Positions 24,265 to 36,585 are shown, counted from the first letter of the stretch. The stretch is DNA of 64,000 bases from Apostichopus californicus (GCA_020650975.1 JAIPMN010002527.1:834-64833), one strand, 5' to 3'. The notes: a model not told the origin generated them from the letters alone. Made by a program: numbers and translations.

Positions 24265-25514
24265 AGTTAGGGCTATCTAGACTGATGACATGATAGAGGC
24301 GAGTACTCTCTATGAACAAATAGCAACTCCTCAGTTTTATCAAATCATCACCTCTCTTTCTGGTAGCATGCATACTGAAATTGTGCTTATTTAATCATTA
24401 AGGTGTCAAAATAATCACCTGTGATAAATTAGTGTGCATAAATATCTTGTGCTTACCTACGAATGGTAAGTTCCATTGCAGAAACGTAAACAGAGTCGTA
24501 GTTCAAAAAGTTTCATTCGTGCCGTATGTGGTGTACGTATAACGTACACAATGTTCACGTACAGTTACGCATTATGTATACCAGGGCAGAGTTATGGCTC
24601 TGTACAAGGGCTCTGTATGTAACAACTCCCTAATAAAACACTCATAGGACTTAGTGAGAGGCCGGATTAGAAACCTTTCGTCTTGAAGATGATGGTTGTA
24701 TCTGAGTCGACAATTCCAACCGAACAGAAGTCTCAGTAATATCAATGTCGCTGGGAACTGAGTGAAGTTTGTTTCAAACAAATAGGGCAGATTTCACAGT
24801 AAAGGGGTCCAATTATACTTTTCAAATATGAGTTGAGGTAATGCAACATATTCAATTTAAAAAAAATTGTGATACCAGAATTATGCAGTTATATGGTTGT
24901 AGAAATAAAAAAAATAATGATCTTTATGTGGTGTCTTTTTTTATCTGTGTCCGAAGTATTTTTATTAAGTGGAACTATATATTGTGGACGGAATAGGGTC
25001 CCATATGTTTATACACCTCAATTTCTTGAGGCCTCCCTTGTTAAATGACCCACCCCTTCAAATATTGTCCACCATTTTTTAAAACAGGATAGTGGAACAA
25101 AACAAAAAATATTTACTTTTGGTTCTACTCCCCATTCAATTTTCTCCAATCAGACATGGAAATTCTTTACCTTGAACTTCTAAAATTCTGTCCAATTTGT
25201 GATCAAATGTATATCTATCATTTCCTTCAAAACAAAGAAACAAATTCTCCCGTCAGTCAATGTGATTACAACATTGGTAATCGCCCGTCATCATCTTGTC
25301 CAAAATATGGCAGTAATTGTTAAAATGTGTGAGTTATAAGCAATCTTTGATGTCGAACGTTATGTCTGTCCAAACTTCCATGTCACGTTCGCTCGATCAC
25401 CAAAGAAACTTCATTGAAGGTGAACGAACTTATCGTCATCAATGTTCTGTTATCGCACGATTATTTAGTCTGTATGAAGTCAGTCTTCAATTGTGTTAGG
25501 CCAAGCATTTTCGT

Positions 25515-25856
25515 AAGTACAAAACGTAACGAAAAATCACATTTTGACAACTTCCGTCCAACTGCGTGACGTTCGATTTACCGTTACGTTCGCAGAATTT
25601 AACTTAGGAAAAGTATTAAAACTTTAAACTTAAAAGTTTTGTTGGACTGGTGGTATGGATAATTTGATTTATTTTGACCGTCTGCTACAAAGTAACCTTA
25701 CTTCCATGTGTACATATTGCACTCTGTTAACGATAGGTCAAAACAATTATTTGACAAGGCGAACGTAACGCTCCTAAAATGCGAACGTAACGCGGGACGG
25801 ACAACACTAACTTTAATGTGTGGGTATACCGGTTGCGCGAAATTTTGTAGTACTTA
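25515..25856. mobile_element. Degraded inverted-repeat element, CpG-rich
   Basis: The left arm has AAGTACAAAACGTAACGAAA and CCGTCCAACTGCGTGACGTT. The right arm read on the opposite strand has AAGTACTACAAAATTTCGCG and CCGTCCCGCGTTACGTTCG. Order and spacing are similar, so the two arms look like long diverged terminal inverted repeats. GTTACGTTCGC-like words recur inside in both directions. No clear target-site duplication or coding frame was seen. Identity as a MITE is inferred. Confidence 0.45.
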
Positions 25857-26070
25857 TCCCTACACCTCTAGTCATTGATCGCAAATTTTGATGCAAAAGT
25901 ATTTTAGGCTCAGCCACCCACTAAACCTCTTCATATCACTATTCTTTAGTAGTGTTTGCACGGGATATCCGCGATACTACCCGGTTCCTAATTTATTACC
26001 CGAATCCTACGCAGTGTGAATTTTTTTTATTTTTTTTTTATTATTATTTTTTTATTATTTTTTTTTTTGC

Positions 26071-26371
26071 AAACCGATGGTTAGGCAAAATTCCTATTGA
26101 CTTAGTGTGGTGTTAGGCTACAATGTGGTCGAAGCTTACAGCAATAACGAAAGTATTCCATGGATACCTTATAACTGCGTCACAATTTCAGCTAATAAAC
26201 AGATGGTTATGCTAGATTACCCCATTGACTTAGTGTGGTGTTAGGCAACCCCTTGGTCGAAGATAACAGCAATAATGAAAGTATTCCACGGATATCTTAA
26301 CTGCGTCACAATTGCAGTATAGGCTAGATTTCCCCCATTGACTTAGTGTGGTGTTAGGCTACCATGTGGAT
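26071..26371. repeat. 113-128 bp tandem repeat, about 2.5 copies
   Basis: ATTGACTTAGTGTGGTGTTA followed by GGC recurs near 26096, 26224 and 26337. GGTCGAAG, CAGCAATAA, GAAAGTATTCCA and ACTGCGTCACAATT are shared between the first two copies. Confidence 0.9.
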
Positions 26372-28215
26372 GATATTGAAAGAATTCTCAAAATTATTTT
26401 TTATACATTCGTTTATTTCGTACATGGAATATTGACTAGGTATTTTACGAGGTGTTACTAATGGATTATAGACGGAACAACTAAAAAATATTATTTTCTT
26501 GAAAATCGCGATACACGAGGGTAAACAATTTTTCCGGGTACCTGGATACCCGACCGGTAACGGTTCTCGGGTACCCGGTTCCCTAGTTTTGGACCCATGT
26601 AAACACTTTTCTTTAGACAAGTTCGGGGTCTGGGAGAGAGTGGGCCATGGCTATTATGTGGCTGCATAAACCTTTCCTGAAGCAATTTAACTTACCGTCC
26701 CTTGAATGTACATGCATACCTGTATAAAAAATGGAACGGTTGAAAGCAGGTCCAGAAATGTGATAAAATTAACCCCCCCCCTACCGCCCCATCCCTCTCT
26801 CTAACACCATGCTCTTGCATTCAAGTTATTGTGATATATTAGCTGAATAAATAATTTTCTTATTTATTGTAAGTTTGTCCTTCAAGCATGTCAATGGTTA
26901 TGTTTGCAATGTGCATTTGACATTTTTTTGTGTCCAGGGGTAACAACTGCAAAACACAGTTCCTAATAGCATGACATGTAGGTGGAATTTGGATGAATCC
27001 TTACTATGCCATGAAAGCATTCAAGTAATCATATAATTATATCAAATGATTAAACTATTGTCTTACTGATAATGAATCTGTCCGTCCAAGGTTATGTTTG
27101 CAATGCATATGTTACTTTTGTCCGTCCAAGTGTTATGTTTGCAATAGTGATGTTTCACCTAATTTTTTCGTTGAATTAACATTGAATGTTTGATTTGCAT
27201 TCAAATGTTTGATACTCCAGTTGTTATTAATAAACTATGAAACACTCAAGTACCTGCCTTTTTTATATCTTATTCAAAAGAATTTTTCCATTTAAATTTT
27301 ATGAGTTTTGTCCGTCCAAGTCCTTTAAAGTCTTCATGCTCCAGTAATTGGAAAACTTCAGCTGTACAGATGAATCTGATGGTTGATATCAGATCCATAG
27401 TACTAATAGTCTCCTCTAAAAACAAAACAATAATAAAAAGTTCCTCCTCAAACATGAAAATGAAGAAAGTATGATTAACATGCATTCATCATCTTCCATA
27501 GCAAACTTTCCACTCGTGTCTTGTTTCACTTTTATTTCGTAACAACCGTAGGTTATTTTATCTCTGCGTTTTCACAAATGATAATTGGGATGTCAAAGTT
27601 ACAAATGGTAGGTCATTTGTTTTGAAACAAAGCATTTGAAAATTTGGGATCTGGAGGGACCTTTTGGACCCTGTAACTGTGAAATCTGCCGTAGTCTATC
27701 TGAATATTCATGTCGTATCTAGTTTAGGAGAGTTCTGATTGGATTTCAAAATTACTACCAGATCGGTAGTAGAAATATATAAGTTTCAGATAAGACATGT
27801 GTTTACTAATGAGATCTTCTGTTCAGAGTCTGTGAAGCGTTTATATAGAAAGGGGAGTAAAATATAACAGCCGTTCATCAAGTTCCTATTTTTATGTAGG
27901 GAGACTCATTCCCGTCGCTGAACAGACCCTACAGTATCTGACAAGCAAACCATGTAACCATGACGACAGCGCTAGGTTATCCACCAGGCAGATGAGGTGT
28001 CTAAGGTATCCCAAAGTCAAGAAGTAGCTTTAGAAGGTAAAAGAGGCATTCTAAACACTTCCAAGCAGAGACATCCCATACCTTAGGGGCACCAGACGAT
28101 GTTAAGGCATGTGTGCCCTCTTTCGTAGATTTTTGTGTGAAAACAATTTTTTGGGACTACTAGAACTTTGAGTAATGTATCCAGGAGGTTGGAAATTTGG
28201 TTATAATATACTGAC

Positions 28216-28345
28216 CTGGAAATCAGATAAAGAAGCCATCAGGTCATCTAACTCTCTCGTGGCCGAAGATGCACTACGAGGTGCGGGCTGGTTGATTTGT
28301 GGCTGTGTTGGGACAGGGGCCTGGCTCATTTGCTGTGATGATTGG
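28216..28345 (-). CDS. PXN: Paxillin exon: LD4 motif
   Basis: 130 nt (1 + 43 codons). The acceptor is CTTTTACAG and the donor GTCAGT. It encodes a Gln/Pro-rich stretch (QSSQQMSQAPVPTQPQ, then INQPAPRSASS) followed by LD4, ATRELDDLMASLSDFQ. This is nearly identical to vertebrate paxillin ATRELDELMASLSDF. LD4 is the amphipathic helix that binds FAK, PKL/GIT and vinculin in vertebrates. SASSATRELD is present in both, including the Ser residues just before the helix. Confidence 0.95.
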
Positions 28346-30658
28346 CTGTAAAAGGAGAAAGAAAGAAAAAAAGTACAGTTCCTCTGATATGGAAAATATG
28401 AATCTTGATGGTGCTTCTGAACGCTTTACCAGTAATATTATATATTATATATTATATATATTATATATCCATCACGATGTAGACGTTCCTTACTACCTCT
28501 GAAGCACTTTAATTTTATGAAACGGAGCTTCGAGAGAAATTCTGCTTGAGTATATCAACTCCGATTAACTCACAATCGTTTCGGCGTTTTGAACTTAAGC
28601 ATCGCTGATATCCGTTAGATGATTTCTCTTCAAATATGATATTTAATCCACTGGAAAGCGCGATTTTGTAACGCAAAATTCAGAAAATATACAGGTTTCT
28701 GTGTCCAACAGGATGGAAGAAGACATCAAGATCGTGACAGTACAATGCAGAATAACAGTTGTGTGCGATTGTCACGAGTTTCTGTTTCTGTGACGAAGTT
28801 ATGAGTGCCTGCCTAGAATATTTAATTCAGAGAATTTGGTATCTGCCTGCAGATTTTCACATTTTTCACTCTCAATTTCCTACTTACTAATGACTTTCTC
28901 TTGAAAAATTAAATTTAACAATGATGCAATGAAAAACTTTCTTTCACTTTTTCTTTGCTATTTTTAACAAAAAAAATTTGCCATTATAAATTGAAATTAT
29001 TTTTAAATGGTCTCGAAATGTGAGTTGTTGTATTCAGTATTCAACAGACCAAATGCAGTGGAGATATGACTTCTCATTGGCGTGAATGTTGGAAAACCGC
29101 CCTAAAATAACAGTTTTTAAAAGTAGAACATATTAGTTTGGGCTCCCTTTTCCACTGTTCTGGACTCCCACGAAACCTTAGACAGTCGTTTAAATGGGAG
29201 GGGGGGGGGGGTTNNNNNNNNNNNNNNNNNNNNNNNNCTGAGTTGACCTATTTTATAAACAATTACTTCACCTCATCTCGCCCTTTTGATTAAACTGTGA
29301 ATTATCTGGCATTGTCAAGTCTTTGTTAAACACCCTGGCACCTGATTCCATGCATTTTACTGTATGAACATAAGAGCTGTCTAGGTTTACCTACCCTGCA
29401 TTCTTACATGATTATAAGGGTCAAAGATCAAATGATTTATCACCTATGAGTAACTGGCAAACCATGCAAAGTCTGTAATACCCTACTACCACTACTACAT
29501 ACCAGAGATGTCTGTAGCATGAAGCATACAGTGTCATGCACACCAACCCTTAAAGCTGCCTTCTGACATGAGTTTGATTAAGCCTTTGGGGGGGGGGGGG
29601 TGGGTGGGTGCTGGGAAGGTGATAGATTCTTAATTCTCATAAATGTTCTAGTGCATTCATATTTCTATGATTTTAATTGGCTCTTGAAATCATGTCTGTT
29701 GTGAAATGTTATGGATACTTTCCTGTACCTCCCAATGTCAGGATGGTAGTGTGTGTGGTGGACCTTGCCACCCCCATAATTTTCAACACTAATGAAATTC
29801 AACAACATTTAGTATTGGTGTAACTCCTATAATGCTTCCTCCCTCCACCTCCCTCTGCCTCCCTCCCCTTCCCTTCTTAAACCAGTGTCAGGATCTTTCA
29901 TTCTTCAACAACTAAAACAGAATTGGTTGATTTCAAAGAAAATCTGTAACACAAACTCCAATTAATGTTTCCCTTATTAAACTCAAAAAAAGACAAAAAA
30001 AATCTGTTAGTTTACAGTCAAAACCCCATGTCTGCAATTTATTTTTTTCCCTTTTTTTCTTTTTTAGTAGGAAAGGGGGTGGGGAATTCCTTCTCATAGT
30101 AAAACTGCTAATGAAGCTATCATTAGGTACTTATCTGTCATCTAATACAAACAATATTAACCAGATATACACAGTTAATGTTCCCTGATTGATATAGGCC
30201 TCTGCTGATACTGCTTAATAAATCCATCTGTCTCAATTCCACTACTATCATCAAAATTATCACACTTGACATGATTTTCCAGAGACATTTATAACCAAGT
30301 ATGACTCATATGGTAAGGAGTGTCAGTGCTATCCACTACTGTAGGACAGTTTTAGATGTAATAGAACGCGGAATGTTTAGCAGGTCCCTGGTGCGGTTAG
30401 TTAGTACAGGCTTGTCATATGTATATTTGTTTAATATAATATGACACTGGATAAACAAGTTTCAATTTCGTCTGTTATTCTACACTTCTGAAGGAAAATA
30501 ACTGATAAAGATCTCAAATAATCAGAAAAAATAAACATCCATATTATAAATGTAAAAAAAAAAAAAGAAAAAAAAAAATCCAAATTGTGAAAAAATTTGT
30601 CTCTAAAGGCTAAGTCTTCTTGCAAAAACAAATTGTCCGTTATGTCAAGGATACTTAC
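28346..30658 (-). other. PXN: Paxillin intron with an assembly gap
   Basis: 2313 nt as assembled, with 24 Ns at 29214-29237 next to a G homopolymer. An AT microsatellite lies at about 28437-28470 and a G run at about 29587-29600. A small exon could be hidden in the gap, but none was seen. Confidence 0.75.
29214..29237. other. Assembly gap (24 N)
   Basis: A run of 24 unknown bases directly after a poly-G tract, typical of a sequencing stall at a homopolymer. Confidence 0.99.
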
Positions 30659-30794
30659 GTAACTGTTGCCTGGTATGGGACTGGTTTACTCTTTGAAGGG
30701 CTCTTTGGTTTAGGAGCGACGGCAGGCGGTACTTTGCTAGATGACCCCTGAGCAGGGAACTGAGCCGGCTTGGGAGGAGGGACGTCTGATGGTG
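30659..30794 (-). CDS. PXN: Paxillin exon: Pro/Lys-rich linker between LD2 and LD4
   Basis: 136 nt (2 + 44 codons + 2). The acceptor is TTTTTTTTCCAG and the donor a perfect GTAAGT. It reads APSDVPPPKPAQFPAQ, then SSSKVPPAVAPKPKSPSKSK and PVPYQATVT. The first Ala codon is shared with the LD2 exon, and the final Thr codon with the LD4 exon. PPPKP, APKPKSP and PVPY are potential SH3 ligands. No LD helix is present, although vertebrate paxillin carries LD3 in this interval. Assignment rests on splice phases and position, because low-complexity linkers have little sequence identity. Confidence 0.85.
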
Positions 30795-33700
30795 CTGGAA
30801 AAAAAAAATACATCAAAACAATAAAAAACACAATTTGGACAAGTAACTTATTCACCACATTTTGATCCCTTTACAACACGAAAACTGAGCAAAGCAAAAA
30901 CCCTGATGTCAACAAAACTTGAACATGTTTTACAATGATTCATTCCCAAATATCACTTGTCAGACTTTTACAGGCATACGCAGGATGTCCACATAGCAAC
31001 AAACATAAATTTCAGTAACCGAAGAAAATATTTAAAAAACACAAATGAATATTCTGCATGTTGCTGAAAGTTATTAGTTTAAGAGGAAGTCTTACATGAA
31101 CAATTCTCCATTTTGTTCAGCTAGACATTCTACATACAACAACAACAACAACAGCTGTATACAGACAGAAAGACTGACAGACAAAGGGACCAGTAATATT
31201 CCTGAAACGGTGCTCTCTGCCTCCTTATTCGAGACAAGATTCAGTGCGAGGGATGATATGATTTCAGGCAAACATACCCAGCAGATCTGCGTCCAGGTGT
31301 ATCCCATTTCACGATCTAATTTCAGGACTCGCAGATTCAGTTTTGGAAAAAATTCACTTGTTCAGTGAATAATTTATTGGCTGAAGTACATACAGAGTAC
31401 TTCGAAATGCAATGATATTTATAAGGAAGTAAAATGGTTTCCCAGGCCCCTTTGAATTATCTAGAGCTGTAGCTAATGATCACTTTCAGAGAAAGATCTA
31501 GCATGTACCTGTAGCACTTCCTCAGCAAAGCCAATAGTCGCCAAAAAATTGCTATGTTAATAGACTTAACATATTGCTATTAAGTTCGCAAATGGAGAAT
31601 TTAATTTGATCACTCTGACCTCCATAGATAGCACCAGTCAGATATGTACTGTACTGACATTAATGTTACAAACCAGTATGATCCTAAGACATAATGTGGT
31701 AAGCTCGGCTAGTTAGCGTCAGCATCTCCTGGTACACACTGAATACTGAGAGATACAGATACAGCTACACACCCAACTGATATATGATTATTTCCTTTAA
31801 CATAGGCCTACATCTAAAACAGTGAGAATGTTAAGTTCATGTTTTAAAGCATTGTAACTCAACCAAAAAGGAAAGAAAGAAGCTAATAAGGAACAATGCA
31901 AAAACCAAAAACCATGAAAGGAGAAATAGGTACCTACATTGTCATAAATAGAAAAAGTGACACAATACACAGCTAATCCTTGTAAAGTTGATCCGAACAC
32001 TGAACTAACACTGTTTCCAATGGAGGACTTAATGTCATATGAAACTCAATTATAGCACATTCAAATATGTTCAGCAATAAACAACGATTATTAAGTCCCT
32101 TGTAATTTAAGCTACTTTCGGTTGACAGCAGCGGGCGGTCCCTGCTATGTGTAATACTATTTATGATTAGTTTCTTTCTATTGATTGTTAACAGTATAAA
32201 CAGTACCAGTGCTTAATATTATTCCTATCTCTATGCTATAGTCAATAGGAAGTTAACCTTTGTAATGAGATTTTGTTGTAATCTGAGTTTCTTCAATGTC
32301 AGATCTCACATTTTTGGTGAAGACTGCTAAGCTAAGGGACCCTACTACCTGATACTTTTATCAACTCTATACTGTGTTTCTGCCATAAAAGTGTGTCAAT
32401 GTCAACAATTAAAATTCAGTCTCTCATAATTATAGTCCACACATTCAGTTGACCTGCTATTTGTTGTCAAAGTCATTGCAGGGGGCGCTGGGGAGATTTA
32501 GCTCCCCCCACCTGACGACCCCCACAGAACATTACCAAACTTCCTAGTGTTCAGTACATGATTATATATAATGTGTATGGGGAGTACAACCTAAGCAGTC
32601 AACAATTTTTCAACATTGATTCAAATGTTGTAAATATAGCAACATCTAAAAAAGCACCCACCATTTATCAAAATTGTCTCAAAAGGGAAGAGCAACCCCC
32701 CCCCCCTTCCCAAAGATGACTCCACAAACACCTAGGCCAGCCCCCTCTGCTATCCCCTCCATGTACAAAAAAGGTGGTTGCATCCATGAGGCATGTCGTT
32801 ATCTCACAAATTACTCTTGAAGTGTTGGACACTGTGTTCGTCAGTATAGGGCACTTTTATCATAAAGTTCACTTTGATGGGTTTGCTTCCCCCCTCCCCC
32901 CCCCACCCCAATTCCAAAAACAGGACAGTTTAACTGACCTTGGGTCCAATCCTTTTAATGCTAAGACAATATAACTATTGGTGCCTAGCAATTGCATCCC
33001 ACCACACAACAAATCTTGCTGGTATATGTACTGTATGTATATCCCATGTTATACGTTCAGACTGACATATATGTTATCATTCAGAAAGCAACAATGGTTT
33101 CATAAACAATTTTGGGAAAACACATTCCTTACCTTCGTCACCTTTGGCATTAAACCCCATAAATTCCTGATTAAAAGAAACAAACTTTCCAAGGCCTCTT
33201 AGGGGTATCAGTCTGGTGGGGGTAAATGCAACTAATACAAGGACTCAAAGAATATGATTTACACAGAATTTCAAACTAATGACGCTTGCATCTGCATGTA
33301 ATACAGACCGTATATTTAATTGAGGTAATTGCTGACAGAGTGACAGTGTTGATGCTAACTCGATAGATATTGAATTAAATATTGAAAAAATACAAATCGC
33401 AGGATACAGAAATACCCTGGAAATCTTTACCAGTTGACCAAATTTTTTTTCGTTTAGATTGATCTTGTGTCTGGTTCCTCACAACTCCCCTTCTCCCTTT
33501 ACTCCTTCCACTCTAGTCCCAAGACCAGTGCTGATATTCAGTGTTGATATTCTTTATAATTATACACTTTTAAACATACCCTTTCTCCCTTCCCTTCCCT
33601 ACCACTCCCTTCCTCCCTTATTCCCTATGACAATGGCTTGTGCTCTGTTTGTATCAAGCTATTCTGCTACCCCCTCCCCTCAGCCCCCCCCCCACTTTTC

Positions 33701-33988
33701 CCTCATCCTTAATGACAATGGTTTGTACTATCTCCTACCAATGAAGACACCGCCCATATTTCCCAACCCAACCCCCCAACACCTTTCCCAATGATATTTA
33801 CTCTCCTACCAATGAAGACACCCCCCATATTTCCCAACCCCCATATTTCCTGATCCCCTACCTTTTCCCAATGGTTTGTACTCCCTCCTACCAATACAGA
33901 CACCCCTCATATTTCTCAAACCCACCCCATCTTTCCCTCATGCCTTAATGCCAATGGTTTGTACTCTCTCCTACCAATGAAGACATAC
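30795..33988 (-). other. PXN: Paxillin intron with a minisatellite at its 5' end
   Basis: 3194 nt intron. A (CAA)n run lies at about 31136-31152. C-rich runs lie near 32696-32706 and 32889-32906. A degenerate array at about 33590-33982 runs right up to the splice donor of the LD2 exon. No exon recognised. Confidence 0.75.
33590..33982. repeat. Degenerate ~75-100 bp array adjoining a splice donor
   Basis: TCCTACCAATGAAGACACC recurs near 33733, 33804, 33889 (variant) and 33968. Each copy is linked to CCCATATTTCCCAACCC and AATGGTTTGTACT words. The last copy (CTACCAATGAAGACATACC) contains the paxillin 5' splice site itself. Confidence 0.85.
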
Positions 33989-34346
33989 CTTTGGTAAACT
34001 GGTATTGAGCTGCTTCCAGATCTTGGAGCAGACTGTCTAGTTCATGCAGGTTGTCCATCTTGTTCCCTGTATGCTGTTGCTGCTGTTGCTGCTGTTGCTG
34101 CTGCTGTTGCTGCGGTTGTTGGGATTGCTGTTGGTAGTTGGCAGGCTTTGAGCGTATTGGTTGAGCGTAAGTTGGTTCCTGGGGTTGGTTCAGTACCCTT
34201 GGTCTGGCCGGTTTTGGTGGTGGTGTATTTGAATTGAATGGTGGTGCTGATTGGTTGTATGAATTTTTATGAGGCTGGCTATACAGCGGCTCAGCAGGAA
34301 CTTGGCTCTGTTGATGCTGTTGCACGGTGTAGGTCTGTTTCACGTA
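33989..34346 (-). CDS. PXN: Paxillin exon: Tyr/Gln-rich region, polyglutamine and LD2
   Basis: 358 nt (119 codons + 1). The acceptor is TCTTCTTCGTTAG, in which an in-frame stop directly precedes the exon, and the donor is GTATGT. It starts YVKQTYTVQQHQQSQ. It then carries SH2-type tyrosines PLYSQP and PTYAQP, a Pro patch NTPPPKPARPR, a run of 13 Gln (34074-34112, mixed CAG/CAA codons) and LD2 at its end, NLHELDSLLQDLEAAQYQF. LD2 binds FAK and vinculin in vertebrates, and ELD.LL..L matches the family consensus. The Gln run is coded by an interrupted CTG/TTG microsatellite (on +) and is likely length-polymorphic. Confidence 0.93.
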
Positions 34347-36508
34347 CTAACGAAGAAGAATAAGCAGGAAAAAAGGGTGAAAAGGTCACTAACTGATCCA
34401 AAAATGTTTCCATTTATTCCGAAGCCATTATTATCAAAGTGTTACAGTTAATTTACAGAATTACAAGATATCAAATCATAAATTTTTTAGAACTGTTTAG
34501 ACATATGTGGCATCCGAAATGAAACCATCAATGGATGATTATGACCTATTACAATATAACTTGACAAAACGGAGCAACTCTCCTTGTACGAAACATGTAA
34601 ACAGACTGCCTAACCCATGGTATAAAAAGAAAACAAAAATAGCATTTTATACAAAAAGAATTTCTGCAGTATATCTTACCTTCCAAGGATTATTTCTCTA
34701 CAGAAAGATAGATGTAGTATTTATAACACACACTGACACACCACAGTTCGGTATTTGTACAGTTCTTCCCACGAACATATAATGAACTTTGTATTATACA
34801 GACTGTTATGTACTGCTCTACTCTCCTACCAACAAACAGGAGTAAAGCCACATACACACTAATCTACCCACTTAGTCTTCCCACACAGACTTCCCCCGAC
34901 GGAAGTGGTGAGAAAATTAATATCTTTGTGTATGAATATGTGTATATCATCTACACAGAGAATATCACAAAAGATTCTCCCATGGCCAACATAACCAGTT
35001 TCCTCCTATATCCTGCAGTAGTAATCCAAGACAATATTGCTTTAATAACAAATAAAATGCTCCCCTAGCAACAGCAATGTGCCAGTATGTTGTAACCAGA
35101 GGTAATCCGGGGAAGAAATATTTGTTTATTGTATGGTTGGATATTATAGAGGCTATCTATGTTTGAACTACAAATCGGTAGTCAATGAGATATTTACTTT
35201 TATCTATGAGTATTCTAAGTATTGTTTTAGTGTAAATTAAGTTTATCTGTATTTGGTGTACACTGTACAGCATACAGTTCATGGTGATATGCTGTTATTA
35301 CATGGTGCGTATAGGGTTTAGGGGTTTTGAAGTATTTACAAAATGGTACAGTTAGTTCTGAAGTAAAGGGGGGAGACAAACCTAACAATTATCTATCTTA
35401 GCCTATATGACAATATAAACTCTCCCAAGCAGCTAAGAAAACATTCTTGATCCATAATTTGAGAGAGATATGGCAGTTTAAAAGATGTGGTGTCTAGAGA
35501 GCTGTTATTTTTGTATATCTGTGATTGCAACGATGTGAAAACTTTAATCTTTCTCTTTCGTTTTCGTTTTATTCTGTACAAGGTAGAATGTCAAAAAGTG
35601 TTGGCACTGCAAGCAAAGGTCTCACTGACAGTTTCAAAAGTTTAGATTGAACGTAATTGAACGTAAATATTTAGAAAGGACAAAAATCGGAAGCACCTGT
35701 AGCTTTGAAAGATCACAACAAACTGCATGTTGACCACACGTAGCACAAACTATTGTACCGTACCTAGTTTATATACACCAGTGAAATGAGTACCATGCAT
35801 ACAAAGAAATTCTTTACTTACCATGTAATACTTTCAAAGACATTACTTCTCCTAATTTTCTTTCAATTAATAGAATTCGCCACACAAATAATTTTCTTTC
35901 GTCTTGTTTTGTTTTAAATTATAATGAATTAATTCAAAACCAGAGGTAATGGCAGTATCCTATTGTACTTAGTGTACAACTTACAGTGTATGTATGTGCA
36001 ACAGCACATATAAACGCAGCATAAACAACTGAACAGTCTCGTTCCAAACAGGATGGTTGATACAGGCGATATGCCAAAATATAGAACAAGGTAAGTAGTG
36101 TATTACTCTCTTAACTAGTCACGTCATTTACACTGTTAAGACAGGATGTTTATTTAGATATTTTGATAAGCTATTTGCGGAAAATGGTCAGTTTGTGTGG
36201 GTTAATTGAAGATTACGATGGAAGCCAAACGAGGAGGAAATATAAAGATTACATTGACCTTACTTTGACCTTATTTCTTTCGGTGTTGGAATGTGTGCGT
36301 CATTCTCTGTCTACATTCTAAAGTCTGTATTTATTAAGTTAATTATCATTCGCATGATAATCAAACTACAAGAGATATATTAATTCATGGACAGAATACA
36401 CAAGAAGAAATATGTGTACTGTGTTCCCATTATACATTGAACCAACAGATCATGTTGCAGCAAAAAATATATAGATATATGTATGTATGTGTGCATATGT
36501 ATACAGAA

Positions 36509-36585
36509 TGACAGCTCCCACATATTTTTTATATTTATATTATATTTTATCTATATTACAAATTAAATATATATGGGAGCTGTCA
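36509..36585. repeat. Inverted repeat with 17 bp arms around an AT core
   Basis: TGACAGCTCCCACATAT and ATATATGGGAGCTGTCA are reverse complements with one mismatch, separated by about 43 bp of A/T-rich DNA. It could be a very short MITE or a cruciform. No target-site duplication was identified. Confidence 0.75.

Larger units (their letters stand above)
22041..28215 (-). other. PXN: Large paxillin intron with transposons and arrays
   Basis: 6175 nt intron. Contents are an exon-like dispersed repeat (22330-22470), a hAT-type MITE (23910-24264), an ACGT-rich palindrome near 24530, a CpG-rich inverted-repeat element (25515-25856), a long T-rich run (26019-26070), a 113-128 bp tandem repeat (26071-26371) and TTTTGTCCGTCCAAG words at 27080-27320. 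No host exon recognised. Confidence 0.75.
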
